Origin: an uncultured Fusobacteriaceae bacterium
GTDB taxonomy: Bacteria; Fusobacteriota; Fusobacteriia; Fusobacteriales; Fusobacteriaceae
Length of the DNA stretch: 13,122 nt
Assembly (NCBI GenBank): GCA_947072715.1
Contig: CAMTJB010000010.1
Span: 1-13,122, forward strand
Reading direction: 5' to 3'
Below are positions 1-7,243 of the stretch, in pieces. The notes beneath the pieces are model-generated. The model ran no database searches. It had not been told where the DNA came from and saw only the letters and a list, made by a program, of their open reading frames with translations. The translations under genes and the position numbers were made by a program. Every line of letters begins with the position of its first letter. Positions within the stretch are counted from its first letter, which is position 1.

Positions 1-1267
1 GTATAGCTGCGTCTCTTGCAAGTGTAGAAGGGTTACAAGATATATATACTAACTCTTCTATTTTTGTATCTGCTATATGTATTAGAGCTGCCTCTTCTAC
101 ACCTTTTCTTGGTGGATCTAAGAATATTGAATCTACTTTAATTCCACTTTTTAAAAGCTCTACTAATTTATCTTCAAAAGCTCCGTTTATGAATTCTATA
201 TTTTTTATATTATTCTCTAACGCAGTTTTCTTTCCATCTTCAGTTGCTGATTTTACTATCTCTATAGCGTAAACTTTCTTAGCTTTTTTAGATAGAATCA
301 TCCCTATTGTTCCAGTACCTGAATAAGCGTCTACAACTACTTTATCTTCAATACCTTTAGAAAAATCTAAAGCTGTCTGATAAAGTTTTTTAGTTTGATC
401 TATATTAATTTGAAAGAATGATGTAGGTGAAATGTTAAACTCTATTCCAAATAAATTCTCTTTCAATGTTTTTGCACCTGAAACATGATGATTCTCTCTT
501 CCTAAAGCAAAGTTTGTTCTATCTTTATTAATAGATATATATGATGATTTTACTTCTTGAACTTTTTCAGATAATTTTTTTAATACATCTAAAATAATAG
601 GATTATCTTTTTGAGCATTAACTATTAAAACTACCATTGCTTCTCCAACAGAATTAGTTCTAACCATTATATGTCTTAAAACACCTTTGTGAGCTTTTTC
701 ATCATATACAGAAATCTTTTTATCTAAAGTATTTAAAATATTTTTTAACTCTTTAATTATTTTATTTCCTACTTTGGAATTTAAAAAGTTTTCCTCTACT
801 TCAAATACATCATGAGATCTTCTTTTAAAAAATCCTGTTATAACATTTCCATTAAATAATGAGAAAGGTTCAATAACTTTATTTCTATAGTGATAAGGAT
901 CTTCTGCTCCTAGAATTGATGGAATATCTAAATTAGTTATTTTACCAATTTTTCCCATTACATCTTTTACCATATCATCTTTATATTTCAATTGAGATTC
1001 ATACTCTAACATAGCAAAATCACATCCATGAAACTCTTCAAATGTTATACTATCACTAGCAACTCTCTCTTTTCCTTTTTCTAATATCTCTTTTATAAGA
1101 CCTCTACCATAAGTCTTTTTCAAAGATATTATTTCAATAATAACTTTATCTCCTGGAACAGACATTGGAACAAAGATAGCAAAACCATCTATATATCCTA
1201 ATCCTTCCCCTCCATAAACTATTTTTTCAATTGTAATTTCTTTTAAGTCACCTTTTTTAAAATCCAA
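1..1267 (-). CDS. rlmD: 23S rRNA (uracil-5-)-methyltransferase, RlmD/RumA family (3' end cut by window edge)
   Basis: SAM-dependent enzyme that makes 5-methyluridine in 23S rRNA. The 422 readable codons give an N-terminal TRAM-like RNA-binding domain (about residues 1-60), an SAM-binding loop DAYSGTGTIG at 313-322, the motif DPPRKG at 384-389, and the nucleophile motif SCNPSTLARD with the catalytic Cys at 411. About 40 residues are probably missing beyond the edge, judging from E. coli RlmD. The start is taken as TTG at 1267, because GAGGAGG lies 4 bases upstream and no in-frame ATG is available before the TRAM domain. It follows the ftsL-like gene by 19 bases and is probably co-transcribed with it. 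Oddity: the [4Fe-4S] cysteine cluster of E. coli RlmD is reduced to one Cys (residue 82, in FHGC where the family has CGGC), so the protein probably has no cluster. The exact target (U1939, U747 or both) cannot be told from sequence; RlmC or RlmCD are alternatives. Confidence 0.9.
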   Translation of the reverse strand, partial: MDFKKGDLKEITIEKIVYGGEGLGYIDGFAIFVPMSVPGDKVIIEIISLKKTYGRGLIKEILEKGKERVASDSITFEEFHGCDFAMLEYESQLKYKDDMVKDVMGKIGKITNLDIPSILGAEDPYHYRNKVIEPFSLFNGNVITGFFKRRSHDVFEVEENFLNSKVGNKIIKELKNILNTLDKKISVYDEKAHKGVLRHIMVRTNSVGEAMVVLIVNAQKDNPIILDVLKKLSEKVQEVKSSYISINKDRTNFALGRENHHVSGAKTLKENLFGIEFNISPTSFFQINIDQTKKLYQTALDFSKGIEDKVVVDAYSGTGTIGMILSKKAKKVYAIEIVKSATEDGKKTALENNIKNIEFINGAFEDKLVELLKSGIKVDSIFLDPPRKGVEEAALIHIADTKIEELVYISCNPSTLARDAAI

Positions 1268-1286
1268 AATTCCTCCTCAAATTTAA

Positions 1287-1556
1287 CTACTGATTGTTTT
1301 CGGAAATTTTAAAATAATTTACCTCTCTACTAACTTTCATTCCTTGCTTCTCAAGAGTTTTCTTTATTTTTCCTAAATCTATTGTATTATCGTATTCAAT
1401 TATTAAAGAGTCATATTTTCTTGATAATGTTTCAACTTCTCTTTCTTTTGCTGCTAATAATTTTTCAGATTGTGATACTTTATTTAGATAAACACTATTA
1501 GTTGCCCATGTAGCAACTATAAACATTAAAATTCCTATTATCAGTTTTATTTTCAT
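1287..1556 (-). CDS. ftsL: FtsL/DivIC-like small division membrane protein
   Basis: An 89-residue bitopic membrane protein. It has a short positive N-terminus, one membrane segment (about 4-24), then a charged helix likely to form a coiled coil (about 25-58). The end (59-84, IDLGKIKKTLEKQGMKV onward) resembles the DLxxIExxAxxxLGM..P pattern of FtsL/DivIC proteins. FtsL is a septal protein that works with FtsB/DivIC and FtsQ/DivIB to activate septal wall synthesis. Position supports this: ftsL normally follows rsmH (mraW), and here its ATG comes 2 bases after the rsmH stop, with its GAGAGGA ribosome binding site inside the rsmH end, which suggests translational coupling. FtsL is poorly conserved, so the call rests on layout and position more than on identity; another septum or coiled-coil protein is possible. 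Confidence 0.7.
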   Translation of the reverse strand: MKIKLIIGILMFIVATWATNSVYLNKVSQSEKLLAAKEREVETLSRKYDSLIIEYDNTIDLGKIKKTLEKQGMKVSREVNYFKISENNQ

Positions 1557-1558
1557 AC

Positions 1559-2503
1559 TTAAATCCTCTCTATTACTCTTAATTTAGATGAACGAGATCT
1601 TTTATTTTGATCAAGCTCGTCTTCTGAAGGTATTATTGGTTTTTTAGTAACTAATTTTACTTTTGCTTTGTTATTACAAATACAAACTGGAAGTCTTGGT
1701 GGACATATACAGTCAGTAGCAAAATCCTTAAACATTGTTTTTACCATTCTATCCTCTAAAGAGTGGAAAGTTATAATTCCTAATCTTCCACCTACTTTTA
1801 AGCAGTCTACAGCTTTGTTTATAGCATTTTCTAATACTTCTAACTCTTTATTAACCTCTATTCTTATAGCTTGGAAAGTCTTCTTCGCAGGATGCTTTGC
1901 AGCTCTTTCTGGATAAGCTCTCTTTATGATTGCAACTAAATCTCCTGTTGTTTCAATAGGCTTTTCTTTTCTTGAATCACAAATATATTTAGCTATTCTT
2001 CTTGCATGTCTCTCTTCTCCAAATTCAAAGAATATCTTAGATAAAGCTCCCTCTTCATAAGTATTTACAACTTCATAAGCTGAAATTTTTGCTGAAGTAT
2101 TCATTCTCATATCTAATCTTGCATCAAATCTATAAGAAAATCCTCTCTCTGCATCGTCAAGTTGTGTTGAAGAAACTCCAATATCCATTAAGATTCCATC
2201 AACTTTATCATAACCTGCCATGTATATAACAGTTTCTATATTTTCAAAATTATTTTTAAAACATTTCCAATTTGAATACCCTTCTAATCTCTTTTTAGCA
2301 TAATCAATAGCTTGCTGATCTTGATCTATTGAAATTAAAACACCTTTAGGAGATAGTCTTTTTAATATCCCTTCAGAGTGTCCTCCTCCTCCAAGAGTAC
2401 AATCAACATATACACCGTCTGGATTTACTACTAAATTATCTAACGTTTCATAATAAAGAACTGGTATATGATAGTCGTCAATTGTTTCCTTTATATCGTT
2501 CAT
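1559..2503 (-). CDS. rsmH: 16S rRNA (cytosine-1402-N4)-methyltransferase RsmH
   Basis: Methylates N4 of C1402 in the P site of 16S rRNA, using SAM (formerly MraW). The 314 residues match the family length. Visible motifs: HIPVL at 12-16, SAM-binding DCTLGGGGHS at 34-43, acidic ligand in SIDQD near 60, NNFENIE at 84-90, MDIGVSSTQLD at 106-116, GFSYRFDARLDMRM at 121-134 (R where the family usually has P before LDMRM), and FHSLEDR in the C-terminal third. The ATG has AGGAGG a few bases upstream. It sits between yggT (59 bases upstream, with a hairpin in the gap) and the ftsL-like gene (2 bases downstream). rsmH-ftsL is the usual start of the dcw division cluster, but the next gene here is rlmD and not a penicillin-binding protein gene. 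Confidence 0.97.
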   Translation of the reverse strand: MNDIKETIDDYHIPVLYYETLDNLVVNPDGVYVDCTLGGGGHSEGILKRLSPKGVLISIDQDQQAIDYAKKRLEGYSNWKCFKNNFENIETVIYMAGYDKVDGILMDIGVSSTQLDDAERGFSYRFDARLDMRMNTSAKISAYEVVNTYEEGALSKIFFEFGEERHARRIAKYICDSRKEKPIETTGDLVAIIKRAYPERAAKHPAKKTFQAIRIEVNKELEVLENAINKAVDCLKVGGRLGIITFHSLEDRMVKTMFKDFATDCICPPRLPVCICNNKAKVKLVTKKPIIPSEDELDQNKRSRSSKLRVIERI

Positions 2504-2530
2504 TACTCCTCCTAAAATCTAAATAAAATC

Positions 2531-2556
2531 CAAAAGGGGATTATGAAAACTCCCCC
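2531..2556 (-). terminator. Possible weak terminator or processing hairpin between yggT and rsmH
   Basis: On the minus strand, GGGGA (2555-2551) pairs with TCCCC (2540-2536) around a loop of about 10 bases, followed at once by TTTT (2534-2531) and then more T-rich sequence. A GC-rich stem plus a short T run looks like a weak Rho-independent terminator. It lies in the largest gap inside an otherwise tight operon, so partial termination or mRNA processing fits better than a full stop: no promoter that I can defend restarts transcription before rsmH. Confidence 0.4.
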
Positions 2557-2562
2557 TCTGTT

Positions 2563-2823
2563 TTACAAAATATAATATAAATAATTTATAATTTTTCTTA
2601 ATATTTGCACCCCAAAGTACACAATTATATAAGATAAATCTATATATGATCTTCCAATAGGAACTACTACTCTACACTTACTCAGAATTGGCTCTGTTAT
2701 AGCATAAATTACATTTGTAAAATCATTTCTTGAATAAGGTGCTATCCATGATAATACAACTCTTATCATAAGAATTAGCATAAAAATATCTAAAACTCTA
2801 TTTATTAAATACAGTAAATACAT
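2563..2823 (-). CDS. yggT: YggT/YlmG family membrane protein
   Basis: An 86-residue protein of the YggT family: two hydrophobic segments (about 3-28 and 62-84) separated by a short polar stretch. The family signature is seen as VLSWIAPYSRNDFTNVIY (about 23-40) and then TEPILSKCR and DLSYIIVYF. In other bacteria and in plastids, YggT/YlmG proteins are linked to cell division, membrane or nucleoid placement and osmotic tolerance, but no biochemical activity is established. The ATG has GGAAGGAG upstream. It follows pgsA by 16 bases and precedes rsmH and the ftsL-like gene, which fits an envelope or division role. In Gram-positive bacteria ylmG lies near sepF and other division genes; here the link is to rsmH-ftsL. 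Confidence 0.88.
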   Translation of the reverse strand: MYLLYLINRVLDIFMLILMIRVVLSWIAPYSRNDFTNVIYAITEPILSKCRVVVPIGRSYIDLSYIIVYFGVQILRKIINYLYYIL

Positions 2824-2839
2824 TAGTTTCTCCTTCCAA

Positions 2840-3391
2840 CTACATATGGTTCATAAAATAATGCTTGGCTTTAACTGAATAATCCCAACCAGACCATACT
2901 GTTAAAATAACAGGTACAAACATCATATAATAGTATAAATTTGCATAGGCTGGATTTTTTATTGGTCCAAAGAATAACATAATTATTATAACTATCATCT
3001 GTGTTGTTGTTTTATATTTTCCTAAGTTTCCTGCTGGAATAACTTCGCCTTGCGCTGCTGCTAAAGTTCTTATACCACTTATTAAAAATTCTCTAGCTAT
3101 TACAACTATAGACATCCAAGATGGTAGCCACCCTAAAGAAACAAATATTACCATTGCTGAAATCACTAAAATTTTATCTGCTAAAGGATCCATCAATTTC
3201 CCGAAATCTGTTATTAAGTTATACTTTCTAGCTAAATATCCATCTAGCCAATCTGTTAAAGATGCTAATACAAAAAGTGTAAAAGCTACATATCTATAGA
3301 TATTAGAATCTGAATTAGCTCTTTCTAAGAAAATTATAAAAGGAATAGCTAATAATACTCTTGAAAAAGTTAATTTATTAGGTAAATTCAT
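2840..3391 (-). CDS. pgsA: CDP-diacylglycerol-glycerol-3-phosphate 3-phosphatidyltransferase PgsA
   Basis: Integral membrane enzyme that joins CDP-diacylglycerol and glycerol 3-phosphate to phosphatidylglycerol phosphate, the committed step to phosphatidylglycerol and cardiolipin. The 183 residues match the family. The CDP-alcohol phosphotransferase motif is complete and correctly spaced: D47, D50-G51, A54-R55, G64, D68 and D72. N-terminal NLPNKLTFSRVLLAIPF is typical of PgsA, and several further membrane segments follow. The ATG at 3391 has GGAGG 7 bases upstream. It lies 28 bases after rimO and 16 before yggT, so it belongs to the pnp operon. Other CDP-alcohol transferases (PssA, cardiolipin synthase) share the motif, but the N-terminus and size favour PgsA. 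Confidence 0.95.
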   Translation of the reverse strand: MNLPNKLTFSRVLLAIPFIIFLERANSDSNIYRYVAFTLFVLASLTDWLDGYLARKYNLITDFGKLMDPLADKILVISAMVIFVSLGWLPSWMSIVVIAREFLISGIRTLAAAQGEVIPAGNLGKYKTTTQMIVIIIMLFFGPIKNPAYANLYYYMMFVPVILTVWSGWDYSVKAKHYFMNHM

Positions 3392-3419
3392 GTTATTTCC
3401 TCCAAATTAAGAATAATTT

Positions 3420-4754
3420 TTAATTATTTTCTACTATTGGCCCTATAAAATCATAATCAAAGTTTTGTTCTATTTTTACTTTAACAATATCTCCAGCTTT
3501 AGCTGTTCCATCTGTTGTAAGAACTTTTCCATCTATCTCTAAAGCTTGACCTTGAGTTCTTCCTTCTAGCATATACTCACTTTCAGAAGAGATTCCATCT
3601 ATCATAACTTCTATCTCTTTTCCTACTAGCTCTCTATTTTTCTCTTCAGCTATTTTAGCTTGTAAATTAGTTAACTCTGCCCATCTCTTAGCTTTTATAT
3701 CTTCGTCAACTTGATTATCCATATCATGAGCTTTTGTATCCTCTTCTCTTGAATACTTAAATACTCCTACATAATCAAATTTAAATTCAGTTATAAAATC
3801 TTTTAATTCTTCAAAATTATCTTTAGTTTCCCCTGGGAATCCAACTATAACAGTAGTTCTTATAGTTGCATCTGGTATACTTTCTCTAATTTTATTTAAG
3901 ATTCCTTTTATTTGGTCTCCAGATTTTGCTCTTCCCATACCTTGAAGTATGTTTCCAGATATATGTTGAATTGGCACGTCAAAGTAATTACAAACTTTAG
4001 GCTCATTTTTGATAACTTCTACTAATTCCTCTGTTAATGAGTTAGGGAACATATAGTAGCATCTTATCCAGTCTATCCCTTCAACCTTTACCAGTTCTTT
4101 TAAAAGATCTGGTAAAGCTTTTTTATTATAAAGGTCTAATCCGTATTCTGTTGTTTCTTGAGCAAGTAAGTTTATCTCTTTTACTCCACTTTGAGCAAGG
4201 TTTTTAACTTCTTGAACTATATCTTCTATTGTTCTACTTCTTAAATCCCCTCTTAATTTAGGAATTATACAGTAAGTACATCTTCTGTTACACCCTTCAG
4301 CTATTTTTACATAAGCTGTATGAGGGAATGTTGTTAAAATTCTATCAGTATCAGAACTCATTAAGAATTCAAACGATTCTGTTTTAACTACTTTTTTACC
4401 AGCTAAAACTTCATCCATTATCTCTTCTATTTTTCCAATTTCTCCAGTTCCTATAACAGCATCAACCTCTGGCATCTCTTGAATTATCTCTTGAGAATAT
4501 CTCTGAGCTAAACATCCTGTAACTATAAGTTTTTTTAACTTTCCTGTTGTTTTATACTGTGATATTTCTAGAATATTTTGAATTGATTCCTCTTTTGCAT
4601 CTCCTATAAATCCACATGTATTTATTAATGCTACATCAGCATCTTCTATATCATTAGTTAGTTCGAAACCTTTTCTATTTACTAAAATACCTATCATGTT
4701 CTCACTATCTACTAAATTTTTACTACAACCTAAGCTAATAATAGCTAATTTCAT
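3420..4754 (-). CDS. rimO: Ribosomal protein S12 methylthiotransferase RimO
   Basis: Radical SAM enzyme that adds a methylthio group to an aspartate of ribosomal protein S12. The three domains appear in order: an N-terminal UPF0004 domain with cluster ligands C10 (SLGCSKNLVDSE), C47 (NTCGFI) and C81 (GCLAQRY); a radical SAM core with CxxxCxxC at C155, C159 and C162; and a C-terminal TRAM domain (about 376-444). SLGCSKNLVDSE is typical of RimO; its paralogue MiaB has a different N-terminal motif, so RimO is preferred. Length (444) is normal. The ATG at 4754 has AGAGGTG a few bases upstream and follows the pnp stop by 16 bases, which implies co-transcription. Together with rsmH and rlmD it makes this operon rich in ribosome-modifying enzymes. 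Confidence 0.96.
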   Translation of the reverse strand: MKLAIISLGCSKNLVDSENMIGILVNRKGFELTNDIEDADVALINTCGFIGDAKEESIQNILEISQYKTTGKLKKLIVTGCLAQRYSQEIIQEMPEVDAVIGTGEIGKIEEIMDEVLAGKKVVKTESFEFLMSSDTDRILTTFPHTAYVKIAEGCNRRCTYCIIPKLRGDLRSRTIEDIVQEVKNLAQSGVKEINLLAQETTEYGLDLYNKKALPDLLKELVKVEGIDWIRCYYMFPNSLTEELVEVIKNEPKVCNYFDVPIQHISGNILQGMGRAKSGDQIKGILNKIRESIPDATIRTTVIVGFPGETKDNFEELKDFITEFKFDYVGVFKYSREEDTKAHDMDNQVDEDIKAKRWAELTNLQAKIAEEKNRELVGKEIEVMIDGISSESEYMLEGRTQGQALEIDGKVLTTDGTAKAGDIVKVKIEQNFDYDFIGPIVENN

Positions 4755-4770
4755 TCTACACCTCTTAATA

Positions 4771-6870
4771 TTACAATATATTCTTTCTTGTTAAACTTAC
4801 TTTTCCGTTTTCAACTGATTTAACTTTAACGTCAAAAACATCTCCTAATTTTATTACATCTTCAACTTTAGCAACTCTTTCAACTGAAATTTCAGATATA
4901 TGTAAAAGTCCCTCTTTTCCTGGTAAAATTTCTACGAAAGCACCAAAATCTTTTACTCCTACAACTTTACCTTTGTATATTTCTCCAACTTCTACATCTT
5001 TAACGTATCCGTTTACTAATTTAATAGTTTGCTCTAAAACATCTAATCCTACTGCAAATATAGAAACTTTTCCTGTATCATCGATATCAACTGTTGCTCC
5101 TGTTGCTTCTATTATACCTTTAATGTTCTTTCCACCAGGTCCTATTAATACAGCAATCTTATCTTTAGGTATTATCATTTGGTGAATTCTTGGTACAGTC
5201 TCTTTCATTTCTGCTGGTGCTGGAATAGCTGCGTTCATAACTTCTAATATTTCTAATCTAGCTGTTAATGCCTGTGATAAAGCTTGCTTTAATACATCTT
5301 CATTAATTCCAGTTATTTTCATATCCATTTGAAGAGCTGTAATTCCTTTCTTTGTTCCTGCTACTTTAAAGTCCATATCTCCTAAGTGATCTTCTAAACC
5401 TTGAATATCAGTTAAAACAACATAGTCGTCTCCCTCTTTAATAAGACCCATAGCTATTCCTGCTACGTGCTCTCTAATAGGTACTCCTGCGTTCATAAGA
5501 GCTAAAGATCCTCCACAAACTGAAGCTTGAGATGACGATCCATTTGACTCAGTAATCTCAGATACTAATCTGATTGTATATGGGAATGCATCTTCTGATG
5601 GTAAAACATATTTTAATGCTCTTTCTGCTAAAGCTCCATGTCCTAATTCTCTTCTTCCTGGTGCACCCATTCTTCCTGTTTCTCCAACTGAATATGGAGG
5701 GAAGTTGTAATGTAAATAGAATTTTTTGAAATAATCTTTTTCAACTGAATCTACTAATTGCTCATCAGATTTTGTTCCAAGAGTTGCTATAACAATTGCT
5801 TGAGTTTCCCCTCTTGTAAACATTGAAGAACCGTGTGGAACTGGTAAAACTCCTACTTCAGCAAATAATGGTCTGATTTGTGTAGTTGATCTTCCATCTG
5901 CTCTATGTTTGTTGAATAAAATAGCATCTCTTACTAATTTTTTCATTAAATCATGATAATAAGTTTTAAATTCTTTTTGAATATCCTTAGGGAACTCAGT
6001 TTCTTCTCCTGGGAAATTAATCTCTTTGAATTCTTCCATTAATCTAACTTCTAAAGCATCAATAGCGTCATCTCTATCGTGTTTTCCTTCAGTTAATATA
6101 GCTGCTTTTAATTCAACTGTTGCTTTTTCATCTATAAAAGTTTTTACAAGCTCTAATGGTTGAGGAGAATCAAAAGTGATTTTCTCTTTTCCAACTGCTG
6201 CTGCAAATTCTTCTTGGAAAGCACATATTTTTTTAATATTGTCATGTGCGAACATCATAGCTTTTAACATTACATCTTCAGAAAGCTCAGAAGCTCCTGC
6301 TTCAACCATGTTTATTGCATCTTTAGTTCCTGCAACTACTAATTCTAATTCACTTGTTTCTAATTGCTCAGGTGTTGGGTTTAAAATAAACTCTCCATCT
6401 TTATATCCTACAACTACTCCTGCTACTGGTCCTAAAAACGGTAAGTCAGAAAGCATTAATGCTAGTGATGATAAAGTTATTGCAATATGATTAGCTACAT
6501 TTTTTCCATCAAAAGACATTATTGTATTTACTATTTGCACTTCATATGTAAACCCTTCTGGGAACATTGGTCTTATTGGTCTATCTATTAATCTTGATGT
6601 TAAGATAGCATCTGTTACTGGTCTAGATTCTCTTTTGTTAAATCCACCTGGAAATTTTCCAGCAGCATAAAACTTCTCAACATACTCAACTGTTAATGGA
6701 AAAAAATCTATTCCCTCTTTTGGTTGTTTCCCTCTATTTACTGTTGTTAAAATTACTGTATCACCATACTGAGCCATTACTGCACCATTTGATTGTCTTG
6801 CAATTTTTCCTGTTTTTACTATTAGTTCTCTTCCACCTAAATCCATTGATAATTTGCTCTCATTGAACAT
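4771..6870 (-). CDS. pnp: Polyribonucleotide nucleotidyltransferase (PNPase)
   Basis: Phosphorolytic 3'-5' exoribonuclease of mRNA decay, releasing nucleoside diphosphates. The 699 residues show the full layout: first RNase PH domain (about 10-140), helical linker (about 145-310), second RNase PH domain (about 320-545) with phosphate-site residues [10 protein letters not shown] at 441-450 and the acidic active-site stretch [16 protein letters not shown] at 491-506, KH domain (about 560-615) with GPGG at 577-580, and S1 domain (about 625-695). The protein ends just after S1, with no long tail. The ATG at 6870 has AGGAGG 6 bases upstream. It is the first gene of the leftward operon. The usual upstream neighbour rpsO is absent; a divergent MATE gene stands there. 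A leader of about 190 bases with a hairpin suggests post-transcriptional control, as in E. coli, where PNPase and RNase III act on the pnp leader. Confidence 0.98.
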   Translation of the reverse strand: MFNESKLSMDLGGRELIVKTGKIARQSNGAVMAQYGDTVILTTVNRGKQPKEGIDFFPLTVEYVEKFYAAGKFPGGFNKRESRPVTDAILTSRLIDRPIRPMFPEGFTYEVQIVNTIMSFDGKNVANHIAITLSSLALMLSDLPFLGPVAGVVVGYKDGEFILNPTPEQLETSELELVVAGTKDAINMVEAGASELSEDVMLKAMMFAHDNIKKICAFQEEFAAAVGKEKITFDSPQPLELVKTFIDEKATVELKAAILTEGKHDRDDAIDALEVRLMEEFKEINFPGEETEFPKDIQKEFKTYYHDLMKKLVRDAILFNKHRADGRSTTQIRPLFAEVGVLPVPHGSSMFTRGETQAIVIATLGTKSDEQLVDSVEKDYFKKFYLHYNFPPYSVGETGRMGAPGRRELGHGALAERALKYVLPSEDAFPYTIRLVSEITESNGSSSQASVCGGSLALMNAGVPIREHVAGIAMGLIKEGDDYVVLTDIQGLEDHLGDMDFKVAGTKKGITALQMDMKITGINEDVLKQALSQALTARLEILEVMNAAIPAPAEMKETVPRIHQMIIPKDKIAVLIGPGGKNIKGIIEATGATVDIDDTGKVSIFAVGLDVLEQTIKLVNGYVKDVEVGEIYKGKVVGVKDFGAFVEILPGKEGLLHISEISVERVAKVEDVIKLGDVFDVKVKSVENGKVSLTRKNIL

Positions 6871-6951
6871 ATATACCTCCTAAATAATTTTTATTATAGA
6901 GGATACTTAAAAAAATAATAAGGGAAAACTCCATAAACAAACTCTATCTAT

Positions 6952-7012
6952 TTATCAAATTTTGATAATAGGTTTCATTTAATATTATTCTATGCCTATT
7001 TATAGAATAATA
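6952..7012 (-). promoter_or_regulatory. Structured 5' leader of pnp: 11-bp hairpin, possible pseudoknot, adjacent dyad
   Basis: The gap 6871-7243 between pnp and the MATE gene holds two promoters and this structure. On the minus strand TATTATTCTAT (7012-7002) and ATAGAATAATA (6993-6983) form a perfect 11-bp stem with an 8-base loop, AAATAGGC. AATAGG in that loop can pair with CCTATT (6972-6967) downstream, giving an H-type pseudoknot with a 10-base A-rich connector. Next to it is a perfect 8+1+8 dyad (6952-6968, TTATCAAA/TTTGATAA), which could instead be a protein-binding site. The pairings are read from sequence; function is inferred from the known autoregulation of E. coli pnp through its leader hairpin. 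Low GC content means chance pairings are common. Confidence 0.45.
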
Positions 7013-7065
7013 ATTATAGAATCATCTCTTACTACTTAATTTTAATATACCTCTTCATTAACTTT

Positions 7066-7094
7066 AGTATACCATTTTTATTAAAAAAAATCAA
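7066..7094 (-). promoter_or_regulatory. Sigma-70 type promoter of the pnp operon
   Basis: The -35 is TTGATT (7094-7089), the spacer 17 bases, and the -10 TATACT (7071-7066) preceded by TGG, an extended -10. The predicted start is near 7059, giving a leader of about 190 bases to the pnp ATG. Perfect TATAAT hexamers also occur closer to pnp (7018-7013 and 6899-6894) but with weaker -35 partners. Confidence 0.65.
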
Positions 7095-7166
7095 AATTTA
7101 TATATGCTTTATTAGTTTAAAAAAAATATTCTTTGCTAATATTTACCTTTCTTTCTCTTTATTTTT

Positions 7167-7195
7167 TTGATTTTTATTGTTCACTTTGTTATAAT
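7167..7195 (+). promoter_or_regulatory. Sigma-70 type promoter of the MATE transporter gene
   Basis: TTGATT (7167-7172), 17-base spacer, TATAAT (7190-7195) with TGT just upstream (extended -10). The predicted start near 7202 leaves a leader of about 42 bases before the ATG at 7244. It is divergent from the pnp promoter; the two -35 boxes are about 72 bp apart. Confidence 0.7.
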
Positions 7196-7243
7196 ATTAC
7201 TCTATGCTTTAATAGTATTTTAAATTTTCTCAGGAGTTTTATT

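Noticed and set aside
1668..1916. Plus-strand open frame of 82 codons opposite rsmH
   Set aside because: Lies wholly inside the rsmH gene on the other strand, has no ribosome binding site and matches no family.
4973..5185. Plus-strand open frame of 70 codons opposite pnp
   Set aside because: Shadow of the KH/S1 coding region of pnp; no start signals or recognisable protein.
6176..6490. Plus-strand open frame of 104 codons opposite pnp
   Set aside because: Shadow of the helical linker region of pnp; serine- and alanine-rich sequence typical of antisense reading.
6952..6968. TTATCAAA/TTTGATAA dyad as a Rho-independent terminator
   Set aside because: One-base centre, AT-only apart from one C/G pair and no T run; it is also in the pnp leader where a terminator would cut off the operon. 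An operator or chance dyad is likelier.
7133..7243. N-terminal extension of the MATE protein from a TTG at 7133
   Set aside because: It would cover the promoter and add residues with no MATE similarity, whereas ATG 7244 has AGGAG at good spacing.
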